A program made the translations under genes and the position numbers. The notes beneath the pieces are model-generated. The model ran no database searches and was not told where the DNA came from. It worked only from the letters and a program-made list of their open reading frames with translations. This document shows, piece after piece, positions 1 through 10,699 of a stretch of DNA of 64,000 nucleotides. Position 1 is the first letter of the stretch. Each line of letters begins with the position of its first letter. The DNA lies in the NCBI RefSeq assembly GCF_002999335.1, contig NW_020312763.1, forward strand, positions 358,145 through 422,144. Direction: 5' to 3'. The DNA comes from Cyclospora cayetanensis. Its lineage: Eukaryota; Apicomplexa; Conoidasida; Eucoccidiorida; Eimeriidae.

Positions 1-2168
1 TCTTCTTGGATCACTTGCCCAGTAGAAGGACATGGCATTGAACTTATAATGGCATATATAGGTACGGAATGAAGCCACTGACTGGTCCTTCTGTGCCAAG
101 CGTATTTAATGCAATCCCTGCAACATGGGTGTCATCATACCTATATTCCAACTCGCCGCCAGTCTTGCAGCTAAGGAGCTCTGTGTAGGATTCATTTGGA
201 GAATGCTTTCAAGGCGTCACGTCCTTGGAAGTGTTCATCATGCGGCCTTACTGCTTTCCCGAGACGCCATTCTCTTTGGTCACAATCGCAAAGGATGCAG
301 TGAAAGGAGCTTTGGTAGGCGTGACCCCCTGCTGATGCGTGCGCTGTTCGTCACTTGATATCATCTCCACGATTGCATCTCTCTAAAGGGTCATGGTCGT
401 CTGCTCTGTCTTCGGAGTCCTCTACACCTAACGTTGGCACCTCTAGCGGGCTCGCAAAAATTGCTTCTTCTCCTGCATGGCACCATACATGCTGTATGCC
501 CACTGGGTGCTCCAATGGCTTCAAAGAACTTGTCCCGCCCTGAGCAGCATCTTCTGAGATGGAGTACAGTGATTTCCGTTGAAAACTTTTCTTAATCAAT
601 CTCCTTCAAGCCATAGGCTTCTACCACTCCTGCGTTTTCGTGTCCTTGGGGTATTCACTTTTCTGCCGGGCCGTAGCACGGATTTTCGCAATCTCCAATC
701 GGTGCTCATCAAGTAGCTGACCTGCATGTCTCAGCATTAATTTGCTTTCTTTTCTCGTCGCTTCATAGCATTGTCTATTCTATTTTACGTCGGAAAATTC
801 TAGGATTGCTTTGACCCTGCTATCGCGATTCCCTTCTATGTCGCCGTTGAGGCGGCTCAGGCGAGGGACATTTGGTAGTCTAGTTCGCTTCTTTGGGAAT
901 AAGGTGAGGGTGACTTGCTCGGCGCTTGAGAGCCTTGCCCTTTGCCCAGGTTGGCCTTCTTCTGAGCTATCTGGGCCTTGTTGTTCCCTGGCTCAGTCCT
1001 TTCTACGCAACCTTCGCGTTCAAGCCCTGTCTCTCATTTTACTGAGCCTGTGTTGGGCACCACATTATGCAGTGCTTTGATCCCCCGCACTTACGAAGTC
1101 AAAAACTTGATTTGTTCAAAATATCATATCAGTCGGCCTTTCCTGATATCGATGTTCGATGTCGTGGTGTGTGGGGCACCTTGTCGGGCTACTTATGGCT
1201 GCCCCTCAAGCAATCTCCTAAAACTTTCGTGACGCTTTCATACCAGACCACAGCTGTTGTGACAAACGCATTGGAACTGGGCTTTTAGAATCTTTGATCT
1301 TGCCAGGCATGGAAGCGAAGCCTGTTGCAGTAAACTCCTTATCGTACCATCAGGAAAATGTAATAAACAGAGCTGCAAAACATTTTTTTTTCGAGGATTC
1401 TTCTCCCTCTCTTTGTGCCTGAATAGCTGCAAACTTTTAAACCAGCTTCACGCAGTCTCTAGTGTGCTCTATCTTCTTCAGCCTCCTAATAGTAGCTCCC
1501 ACTGGTGTGGACCCGAGGCGCTCGAGGATGAAGGAGTAGAAATCTTTCCACATGCCTGTCAATTGTAGTGAAACTCGCCTCTGATCATGCAATGGCGCAT
1601 CAAAAAATTTTCTGGGAGAAGTTGGGATACCATCAAGTGGTTCAGCTTAAGTAAGACCCAAAGTCTTGTTGCATTCATCCATCTGCATTAGCCACTCCTC
1701 GGGTTGGCACAGAAGGACATAGGCTTGCGACACGGATTGCCGTGGCCTTCTCGACTGGAAGCAAAACCCCAGGAGTTAGAGATAGGTGTCAAAGCCGTTT
1801 CCAGCCAATTTTACATTTTCGGCATCGAGTCGTCCACCTTGTCATCTAGTGAGTCGTTGGGTGTCAGCGTGGACATTCCCTCAACACCAGATGGGCTTAG
1901 CTGTGAGCGCGGTGATGGAATTCATCTTGGCGTTGGCATGGAGGTCGGTTTAGTCGTAGCAATATGAGTCTTTGTTTCAAGGGGTCCTCTCCCCGTTATC
2001 GGCCTTATCAAAGACAGACTCACATTATGCATTAGGGTTTTGCCGGGCGTCTGAGCGTGGCGTCTAGACCCGTAATGTTCGCCAACGGCTGCAGCAGTAA
2101 TAATCCAGGTTTCCTTTCAAGACGGACTCCTTAGTGTAGATTAGCGGTGCATGAGTGCAGCGAGTAGA
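1..2168. other. No recognisable gene; left flank of retroelement T1
   Basis: Open frames here are short (under 90 codons) on both strands, overlap one another and match nothing I recognise. On the minus strand this is where the C-terminal integrase tail and 3' LTR of T1 should lie. I looked for a conserved GPF/chromodomain module and could not support one. Confidence 0.5.
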
Positions 2169-2363
2169 CTAGTGTGTTGTTATATAGTAAACCCTTTTGC
2201 CACAAGAAATCGAACAAATCCAAAAAATTGGACTTCTCTGAGCATGGACTTCGAAATTCTGCAGTAGAGTTAGGTTGGTGCACTCTATCTCTTCATTTGC
2301 CGTAGGGTGCTTCGCAGTGGCTATGTTATGATCAATGTTCAGACAGGTCACAAAAACGCACAT
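2169..2363 (-). pseudogene. Ty3/gypsy integrase core, C-terminal fragment (T1)
   Basis: Ty3/gypsy integrases insert the cDNA copy into the host chromosome. This 64-codon frame carries the segment around the third catalytic acidic residue. The stretch ATAKHPTANEEIECTNLTLL follows the family pattern T-x-x-H-P-Q-x-x-G-x-x-E-R-x-N-x-x-L, with the catalytic Glu and the Asn kept but Gln and Gly lost. The following VHAQRSPIFW and a Tyr-x-Thr-Thr ending fit the usual W-x-x-x-L-x-x-x-x-x-x-Y-N-x-x-x-H. It is the downstream end of T1, about 1 kb from its RT. Family assignment is good; the fragment cannot function. Confidence 0.65.
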
Positions 2364-3087
2364 GAATTCGCACTGTCAAAGCCGCTTTGCAACACCTGGT
2401 GACGATCTAGGCATTACAGTGCGTACTATTCTGCCGTAGAACTTATCGCATGTCTGCAAAAGAATCGTGAGGGATTTTTCATCGTCGTGCCGTCATGTGA
2501 GTCGTTCCACCGACCGAACAGTTCGATTTTGTGCTCTGCACAAACCAATACTGCGCATCAATGTTGAAATAAACAAACTAGGGAATCTCCACTTTGTTCT
2601 GAACCGAGCAAAAGTGTTTCAATATTCGGCCGTTCTAAATTTCGGCAGCAACGGAGGATACACTGGTGGTCAAAGCATGAGGTCCACTCACTTTTGACCA
2701 CAACTGTGAACATTCATAAGTAATTGCAGTTGCGCTGCACCAGAGAGCGCATCGGCGACCAGGTTGGTGATCCCCTAATTATATATCACCGCAAAGCGCA
2801 CAGCAGGAGGTACCCAAGCCATCTAATACCTCTAGAGCCACCGAAGCCATGGAAAATCTTTGTTGGATGCACTTAAGTTTGTTTCTCTGTTTGGAGATTA
2901 AGAGGACACCCACGTGTATGTTACCTGCATTTTCCATGCCTAATCCCCACCCACTTACTTCCTATTTCCTCACTGGATACGGATGCTTGGTGTTTGTGGA
3001 GCAATAGAGATAGCAAAGAACGATTTGGCGGTTTGAGAACGCGTAGCCTGTTGGTAGAAAGTATTTTCCACTGCTGCACCATCAGTC

Positions 3088-3182
3088 TACTTTTCTAGGG
3101 AGAATCGATACTCAGATTTGGGCAGCGCAAGTACGCGAGATGCTGTAAGGCGGCCGAGAAACTTTCTTGCGCCGGCGTTAGC
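3088..3182 (-). pseudogene. RT/RNase H junction fragment (T1)
   Basis: Minus-strand translation gives RLTASRVLALPKSEYRFSLE, matching the Ty3/gypsy junction 'LK..LT..PVLALPDFSKPFxLxTDAS' that opens RNase H. A stop falls just before the TD of the first RNase H catalytic Asp. The underlying DNA (GGGCAGCGCAAGTAC near 3120) is almost identical to the matching place in T5 near 19659, so these two copies share a recent enough ancestor to align as DNA. Confidence 0.55.
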
Positions 3183-3412
3183 CTCTTTGCATCAGGTCAT
3201 AGACTGCAATTTCTTAGGTAGAGCAGCTGAATGGGCAGCGATCCGAGCAAAACCAAGACTGAAATTTTAGTAAGAACGTGCACACCCATAAAGCTCCACA
3301 GCATCCTAGCAGCTGCAAAATGGTAAAGTTCGCAGTTTTGTGTGCTTGAAATTTTTGCTGAACCTTGCTGTTTGTGCAGCCGAAATATGAAACCCTTCAA
3401 ACACAATTCCAC

Positions 3413-3676
3413 TCATGGAAAACGAGCACTTGTTTTCACACACCACTGTTCTCCCCAAAGCTGAAGCACACGCCAAAAGTGCTGCAGGTGCTCTTGGACC
3501 TGGCGGGTGTATTCTGAGATATCTTTCATGTAAACGAGTATCAGGCCCCCCTTGATGAGCTCACAAATACCTTGGTCAGTTTGCCGCCGCAATTCGACTA
3601 TGACACTAACAGGAGCAAACGGCATACTGGCATACTTGAAGCAACGACTCATAATTTCCCATTCTCGGCTTGGCAC
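3413..3676 (-). pseudogene. Ty3/gypsy reverse transcriptase palm/thumb fragment (T1)
   Basis: Reverse transcriptase copies the element RNA into DNA. This 87-codon frame covers the catalytic turn and the helix after it: LILVYMKDISEYTRQVQEHL matches 'xxVYLDDILVYSxxxxEHLxHL', followed by LQHFWRVLQLW and then V-K-T-S where the family has '(L)xLxLxxxKCxF'. The catalytic YLDD is YMKD, so one of the two metal-binding Asp residues is lost. It sits about 300 bp downstream of the finger fragment in the same orientation. Confidence 0.7.
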
Positions 3677-3989
3677 CTGGGTGAACGGAGACTTTTATAA
3701 AGAGGAATCTGTGGACTTAGATGCCGAGTAGACTGTCGATCCTTGTAGTTGTCAAACGCATGCCTACTCTGAGGCATCATGAACTTCTGCTTCAGTGACA
3801 TTCTTCACGGGTTTTACCTTAGCATGCATACGCCATATCCCGTTCTTCATTCGGCAGTAATGCCTAATTCTTCCCCAAAGTGCTTGTCACTTCCTGACCT
3901 TTGCCTTTTTTCTAACAAATTATCCCCCTAAGGCTAAATATTGCCTGCATGCAGCGCCACGTTTCACATAGGTACTGGATTTTCAGCGA

Positions 3990-4238
3990 TTAGTTCAAAA
4001 CAAGCTTGAAGACCATTGGGCAGCAAGCCTGCAAGAAGAATCTCGTCATTATGTAAGCGCATCCGCAAGTTCCCCCTTGATCTTTGCGCACCACCACATA
4101 ATGCATTCCTGAGCTTCTTTTCTTACTGCGCTGCTCATCCACCTGCAGGTATACCTGGGTTAATGCCGTGATGCACGGATCCAGCACAAAGTTTAGGCAA
4201 ACCCGATAAGACACCCATTCATTTCTAAAGTAGCACAT
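3990..4238 (-). pseudogene. Ty3/gypsy reverse transcriptase finger fragment (T1)
   Basis: The stretch SGMHYVVVRKDQGGTCGCAY fits the RT finger motif 'SPxxxVRKKDGTWRMCVDYRxLN': the Val-Val-x-Val-Arg-Lys block, a Gly and a Cys two residues before the (D)Y position are in place. Codons upstream do not match. Order and orientation agree with the palm fragment at 3413-3676. Taken alone this would be a weak call; the context raises it. Confidence 0.5.
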
Positions 4239-6726
4239 AGCTGGAGTAGCGTTTTGAATTCTTGGGCTTTGCCTCTCGCCCGCAAGCGTGACTCTTCAGG
4301 ACTGTGCTACCGAGTAAAGGGCAGACTGCAAGCCTGCACCGTCCCTTCGAATTACGGATATACTACGCATTAAATTTCAAGTTTCGCTAGCAATGCTCAA
4401 CTATTAAGCTCAAAGCTTCTGTCAGCGTGCAAATGACCGATAAGGGGTACCCAACCACAATCTATCTTCTGGAGGCTCTTTCATTGTCCCGCAACCTCTG
4501 GCGGGGTTGCTATTGCTCTAGTACGCCGTTTTGTTCGCCAAGCTACTTCCTTCGGCTGGGCCCAGTTCCTTTTGCTCAAGGCTTTTGGCTCTTTGCATGT
4601 GCTTGCACCTCTTGTCTAGACTGGCCACTTTTTCAGTTAGAGAAGAAGTGTTGCTCGGAGGCTCTCTGGGGCTACTTAGAAGTAGGCTTTTCGGGGCCTT
4701 CCTTTTCCGCTCTGTAGGCTAGGACCTGTTTCAATAGCCCCGACATTCACAGGTTTTAAAAGTGGACTTGACTTTTCCTACTGAGCTAAAGAATCACAGT
4801 TCGCCTCGACATGCATTTAAAATGTCAAGTAGCCTATCGTGTATGAAAGACCCAACAGTCCACTCTCTAGTCCCTAGATCGCTGCCCATTCTGCCTTCAG
4901 CACATTTCAAGTCGAACCCAGAGTAACCAGTAACAGAGCAGACGTTGGTCTAAGCTGTTCATTTTGTGAATTAGAGACCATACTTTTCCAGATACGGATA
5001 TACTGATAGATTATCCTGCGTACACCGTCTCATCTTCCCAAGCGCAATCGCGCTAATCCTGGCATAACCGATGATGATGAGTTGCAGCAATCCCTGGAAG
5101 CAAACAACTTTTTCTGCATGAAAAGAGCAACCAGCAAAGCTCTTTTTCAATAAACGGTCCCCTAGTACCACTGGCTCCGCGTCATCTGATGGGTAAGAAG
5201 TAAGCTACATCTCCTACTGGTAGATGATTCCCTCGTGACCTTGCCCATCCTTATGGGTGTCACTCTCTACTGGTAGGATTAGCTCATCAACACACCCCAA
5301 AACGCTTTGGCAGCAGAAAAATCATAGCTGTCTATCAGCTGCCGAGCTATTGTGTATGCATCAGCTTGCAGGGCGGCCTCTCTTGGCCGCCCCAACAGAT
5401 GTTGCGCCACCGTCAGTTTCTACACGAGCTTCATCGTCCCACACTTGCAAAAGAGAAACAAACTAATATCTGAAAAAATATCTGGTTAAAACGAAACAGC
5501 TGCTGTAGGGCACCTTGACGTCCAATTGCGTTCTCATCCAGCGGATGAGGGGGGAGCAGTGGCATCGACCATGTGGTGGTATCAAGTTTAATGATTCATC
5601 AAAGGTCTCCATTGGGAGACACTTAGCTTCAAATTAAATAACCACTTCTTTTGAATCTTCTCAAGTGACTTTATGAATGATTCCAGCTCTTTCTTCCTCA
5701 GGCCCATCCGAGTTCCCAATACTGAGGGTAGAACGAGAGCTACGACGCTGGCTGCTGCACCCTCTAAGCACGTCGAGCATTCACAGCTTGCTGCAGATGG
5801 CATCTACCGCACAAGCGCACAAAACGTTGTCTTGTTCTATTGATTCATCTACTAGTCAATTATTAACTAGTGCAGTACAGGGGCTGAAGTGTTGCCTGGC
5901 TCGCCGCGCCTTATTCCTGAAAACAGTTTCCTGCGCCATGTAAATCGTTCAGTGAAACCTCTCAATGGCAACTGAGTCAAGTCATGGACATAAAGGGCTT
6001 CTGCATAAGCTACGATGTCTCTGTCCCCGTGTAGCTCCAACAGTACTTACGGTTGAGTTGGGTGGCAATCTCACTGAACTGCAGGCAGTACACCTGTTTT
6101 GCAAGACCACTAACTGCAACGCCTAAAATTACCAGGAATGAACAGCAGGCTAGTGTATGGGCTTGGGAGGCAAGCAAGAAAGGCTGGGGGACAGTCTGTT
6201 CCCTTTTCACAGAGCGGTCCTGCCACCTTGAGTCGTGACGTAGGCAATATGCGTAAATAGTATAGTGCAATATAATGGGCGGTGTATATTGTGTTTTACT
6301 ACGCACGCTGTGGTGGTAGCAACCTATAGTAGCCAATAAAGCCTGGTCTCATTCGTCATTTGGAGACTAGGAGCAAACGGTAGTCGCGAAATGGAGGAAT
6401 TTTTTTTGCGTTTTTACTATGTTGCACTACCTGGAACCGAAACAGGGGTGAGGGGAATTAGGTTTAAGTGGTGTGCAAAATGTAACTTTGTGTAGCACCA
6501 TGTCCAGACAAGCAGCTTTTCCGTTGTGGAGCTATTTTGAGAGCTGGTAAACCTTTTTTTGCCTGATTAAATCTTTTTGCCAATAGGTGTGCAACGGTTT
6601 GCTGAGGTACGTTCCAGTTGCATCAAGCGTCTCGCCGATTGGGCAAAGAAGCGGTAAGAGCTGGGACGGCATGGATTACAATCTCATAGAAAAAGAGCCA
6701 GCATTTTATCAGGTGTACAAATGATG
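4239..6726. other. No recognisable gene
   Basis: Only short overlapping frames on both strands. The longest (6010-6336 minus, 108 codons) contains no motif I know. This interval lies upstream of T1 and downstream of T2 on the minus strand and may contain their LTR or gag remains, but I see nothing that shows it. Confidence 0.5.
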
Positions 6727-6999
6727 CTACGCATAACCCATCCGACTCAAATTGCGATGGTGGTAGTTTATGAGTTCTTGCCTGGCGAACACAACAGTAA
6801 GAACTATTTGGGATTTAGTAGCAGCCTTCTGCTCACCATTGCTTAGCGTTGGTCGCCGAGGATTGCTGCGGACGATCGCAGGGACTGACGAGAGCAAAAG
6901 GTGGCTTTCTGGTAGATTCAGATGCCGCGCTGTGCGCTGTAGGGAGCTCACACGTGATCGGCACAAGTAATTGTGTTGATAGCCGAGCGTGTCCATCAC
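6727..6999 (-). pseudogene. Possible integrase zinc-finger start (T2)
   Basis: Near its end this frame reads VVFARQELINYHHRNLSRMG, which resembles the Ty3/gypsy integrase N-terminal zinc region '(L)RQELIxxxHxxxxxGHxG', where His residues bind zinc. The second His position is Arg. It lies downstream of the T2 RT and RNase H blocks, as an integrase should, but at a wide gap (about 1.8 kb from the RNase H end), which would need an insertion. Weak call resting on one motif plus position. Confidence 0.3.
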
Positions 7000-8814
7000 A
7001 CTGCAGTGGTTAAGCTGGTAGTGTCGAGGCGCGAATGGAAGCTAGTTTGTGTTCCGATAGCTTCACCAAACCAGTGTCGTTGCCTGTGCTCGTATAGAAT
7101 GGGAATTCTACATGTGAAACACATTTGAAGCAGCAATAGGCGGTGCTCACACAGTTCCTCCATTTGCTTGCTTTATGATAAAATGACCGTGAGAGATCTA
7201 CGCTGAAAGGATTACAGCAGAAGAATGTTTTCCACTGGAAGAGTTAGGCTCCTGCCGTAAGCTGGGCAACGCATGAATCATCATTGCTCAGGCCTAGTGA
7301 ACTGCAAGCAATCTCAATAGGACCCGGCAATTGTCTAAGCCATGGAACATACGTGTCAAGGTCAACTGCCAAAAGTAGCTAGGCATTGTGTCTATGATGA
7401 CTAGTGCGATTTACCAAGGAGCATCATTTTGACTCCCGGGCAGTGACCCTCGTGCTTACCCCTACGTTAGCCATTGAGGCTGGAGCTACCATCCACATCT
7501 CACTAGAAAATCCCGCCTAGTGCGTTTGCAGCACTGAAGTGTCCTAGAATCCGGCCTTTGTGCGGATACGTGCGAATCGTCCGCCTTCACACAGATCAGT
7601 TGCCTTCGCGGTAAGGTACGCAAGAAACCAGGGAGTTTTGAAGCTCCCGTTCTATGCTGATATTGGTAGTTCTGTTGCACTTCCAATTTTTAGGGAGATC
7701 GTAGAGCGGGAACGATCATTGATTTCTAAGAGAATTGCATATGTTCGTTACCCCTGGTCACCAATGGTTTCGTCTTATCATCTTATTGTGCGCCTCGAAG
7801 AGCCTAACGATTCACCGAAACCACATCCCGAAGCTTGAAACACACATTCAAACGCCGCTTGCTAACATTACGCTATTCCCCCTCCTGAGCTTTGCAAATG
7901 CATTTGTGTACATTCGCCACCTGCTCTCCGAGCCTCTCCGCTTTTACAAGTGGCAGCTGAGCTTGAGCCACTAGGTCCAGGCCTGAATCCGAAGGCTGCT
8001 CTGTATTGTAGATTAAGAATGTGAAGGATTCTGGGTAGAGGAATGTAAGTTTGGTCATTAACATACGCATCACAAGAAAGAAAATCAACAGAAGAAACTG
8101 AATTTGTGACAATGGAGTCGCACTTATCGCAGAAGATTGTGGCTGCTGCACTCTGTCTCCCTGTCTGCCTCATGGTACTTTGCACTGCTCCCACGGTGGT
8201 TAATGGTTTTGTGAGTCATAAGCGCATGCCAAAATGCATTGACAGATTTCAGAGTCCTATTTAAAATGATACTCCTGGGGATTATGTGAGCTTCTAGACG
8301 CGCGAAAAATAAGTAAGCGACTTACTGAGCCGTGACAGCTGGAGGATGATACTCAGTGCAAAGTTGTGGAGTCTGTCGTCGACAATGTTGATGCCATCCT
8401 CAGCATTGACCTCCGACAGTCCGATAAAAAAGTCAATAGTTAAATTAGTTCAAATTCTGCCTGGAATCACAGGGATTTACGAGCTTCCGGGTTCAGGACA
8501 GTTTGGCTGCTCCGGCTGCTGACAATCTGAGCATGATTATGCATCGGGCACTCTCGCCCATCCCCTGGCACCAGAGAAACCATGAACGCTTCTTCACTGG
8601 AATGAGAATCCGACCATGACACCCCCAAAATATGATGATATGGGTTGCGGAAAACGGCACTGCAGAACTAAGTGAACACCAACAACCGAATGTCTTATTG
8701 GCTTATTTTGAGTCGCAGGAAGCCAATGCTGGTCGTGGTGGTGTTATACGTTTTTGCCAGTCTAGATTTCGGAAGTGGTAGCAAGCGCGTGGGTGTCAAA
8801 ATCATATGCCTCAC

Positions 8815-9048
8815 TCAATATAAAAAGACGTCGTGAGTCATTCCGGACAAAAGCGCTTGCGCTGCACAGTAGAAATCCGCTGGGCACGGAGCGAGAGGGC
8901 GATGGCATCCGCAGTATCCAATGCCTTCACAATACTGAACCGTAAGATCGTACTTCAGGAGGCCACTAAGCTGGAGAACACCTGTTGGGATAGCAAAGTC
9001 TTGAACCTTCCTTGGAAGATACACTAAAGAATGATAGGTTGTCTGCAA
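8815..9048 (-). pseudogene. Ty3/gypsy RNase H C-terminal fragment (T2)
   Basis: RNase H removes the RNA strand of the RNA/DNA hybrid. The frame carries LPRKVQDFAIPTGVLQLSGL and then LLKYDLTVQYCEGIGYCGC, matching the end of the domain and the linker 'F.xPxGxLxRWxLxLxxYDFTVxYRPGxxNxxADALSR'. The Y-D-L-T-V-Q-Y core is well kept; the Trp after the Arg position and the ADALSR signature are lost. It lies about 200 bp downstream of the junction block in the same orientation. Confidence 0.65.
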
Positions 9049-9243
9049 AGTACGGTTGCGGCCATGTAAAATGTACAGGCGTGTTAGTTCGCTTCAGCAC
9101 CCCACAAAGAGGTTTCTCGCGCCGGACACCACTGCTGAAGTTCGGTGGAATTCCGAAAATGATAAGCAATACTTCGATGCCTTAAAGCTTCGTAGCCTAT
9201 TTAAAGGTAGCCGCACCAACGGCTGTGTCGAAAGGATTGGTTG

Positions 9244-9301
9244 CTAGGAAGGGGTGGCGCTTGTGATCCGGCAGCGCAGCTGCCGGAGAAGTTGTCAGGG
9301 G
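9244..9301 (-). pseudogene. RT/RNase H junction fragment (T2)
   Basis: Minus-strand translation gives PLTTSPAAALPDHKRHPFL, matching the family 'LTSxPVLALPDxxxPFxL'. The DNA aligns with the T5 sequence around 19650-19700 (shared GCAGCGCA, then CCGGAG-AGTTGT blocks). The first RNase H Asp is lost to a stop just after. Confidence 0.5.
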
Positions 9302-10189
9302 TCTGATATGCTTTCCTTGCCCCGGCATCAGCCTCCTCCCTGTAGGTCACATACTACTACTATTCTGAAGTATATTAGTCAAGAGAGTAGTGAGCAGGGT
9401 GAGATTTCGCTGGAAAGAAATTTTGGAAATAGGACGCAAACCTATAGTGTTTAGCCCAAAAGTAATCGCCCTGCCTTCATCGCTTCAGTTTTCCACCTAT
9501 CTGGTTCAATATTTGCTAATAAATAATGAAAAACAGACATTGCAGGTGTACACACGAAAATGCATGCTTGTGCGCGTAAAAACACCACCACGTTTCCCTC
9601 AATAACCGAGGCGTACGCCGTAGTTGCTGTGGGTGTTTGTGTGGACTATAACCTTGTTACACGCCCAATAAGGATGTTATGCATACACAATCTACAATTC
9701 CCGCCTACTGCCAGTCCATAAATCAAGCGTAGACACTTTTGGTTTGGTGCGCGAGTCCCGGGGATGGTCCCAAAATGCATGCGATAGCAAACCATCAGGC
9801 CGCAGCCCCAGGCATAGCCACTGGGCGCCTGCATGCACCATGAAAGCATTAAGCTGAATCCTCAATGTACTGAAGACAATCGCCGTGGAGAAACAGCTTG
9901 CAAAGACTGGTTGGGCTAAACGGGATGCGGCCTCAATCTTAGGGGTGACCCATTAGAACAGACAGTCATAATTCTAGCATCCTGCTAGCCTGTGATTAAA
10001 AGTGATGCGCTAGGGCCATCATATGTGATGCCTGGGTACAGAGGACATCTGTAGAGCTAAGCAGATTAGTATTAGCTCGAGCGTTTGACTAACTTCCTAG
10101 TGCGCCTAGTTTTACACCAATTCTGAAGTTTTTCTATCAATTCTGAGACTGCTTCCACGTAGGAAATCATCCAGCCCTAGCTGTTAGGT

Positions 10190-10690
10190 TTAAAAACACA
10201 CCCAAGAACTTGACATTGCCATTCTCCAGCGCAGTGCCAAATCCAAGTAGCATACAAGCATACCTGGGTCTGCGCGCAAAAGTGTTTAACGCTGTGATGT
10301 GCTTGTCATCTGGGTGAATGAGAATTTACAAGAGAGGGTCTATAGGGTAAAATCTTGAGTCCGTTTGTGAACCGTGAGACATGGCGAATAAGCCACATAA
10401 TGAAGTACTAAATGTCCCTGCTCCTCAATGATCTTGATCAGGGGACTTACATTAAAGCACGCACGCCAACATCCGTCCAGTCTTATGTCAAAACCGAAAA
10501 CATCCCAAAGCGGTGGTCGGCTCCTACACCTTGCCTCTTCCTGCAAATCATCCACCTGATGGCTATTTAACCCTTCAAATCCAGAGAGACGTTGATCTGG
10601 CGAGCGTAGCTTGACGCTGACAGCTGGACGAGCACAATACCTTGCGCTGGACCACCAGCGGGTGGCCAGCCTGCTGTCAGCTCGTCGTTA
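10190..10690 (-). pseudogene. Ty3/gypsy reverse transcriptase fragment (T2)
   Basis: Three parts can be read on the minus strand. About 10610-10690 gives NDELTAGWPPAGGPAQ, the pre-RT 'F.DELPxGLPPxRxxxHxIxL' segment, also present in T5. Within 10340-10555, RLDGCWRACFNVSPLIKII fits 'KKDGxWRxCVDYRxLNxxT'. About 10190-10325 gives ILIHPDDKHITALNTFARRP, the 'xQIxIHPDDxxKTAFxT' palm motif, then LLGFGTAL for 'MPFGLTNAP' and NVKFLGV for the later 'VxFLGHxVS'. YLDD is missing between the last two, so the copy carries an internal deletion. Motif agreement is strong for such a decayed sequence. Confidence 0.7.
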
Positions 10691-10699
10691 TCTAGCATG

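Larger units (their letters stand above)
2169..4238 (-). mobile_element. T1: decayed Ty3/gypsy element, RT to integrase
   Basis: Four blocks lie in the expected pol order on the minus strand: RT fingers (3990-4238), RT palm and thumb (3413-3676), RT/RNase H junction (3088-3182) and integrase C-terminal core (2169-2363). Separate weak matches would not be expected to fall in this order and spacing, so I read them as one element. Every block is in a different broken frame. LTRs were not found. The RNase H body and the first part of integrase are missing or unrecognisable between 3.09 and 2.36 kb. Confidence 0.6.
8815..10690 (-). mobile_element. T2: decayed Ty3/gypsy element, RT to RNase H
   Basis: Minus-strand blocks in order: pre-RT segment (about 10610-10690), RT fingers (within 10340-10555), RT palm (10190-10325), RT/RNase H junction (9244-9301), RNase H end (8815-9048). 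A possible integrase start lies further on at 6727-6999. The palm reading runs straight from a catalytic-core segment into a V-K-F-L-G motif, so the YxDD region appears deleted. The approximately 900 bp between palm and junction is longer than normal, suggesting an internal insertion. Confidence 0.6.
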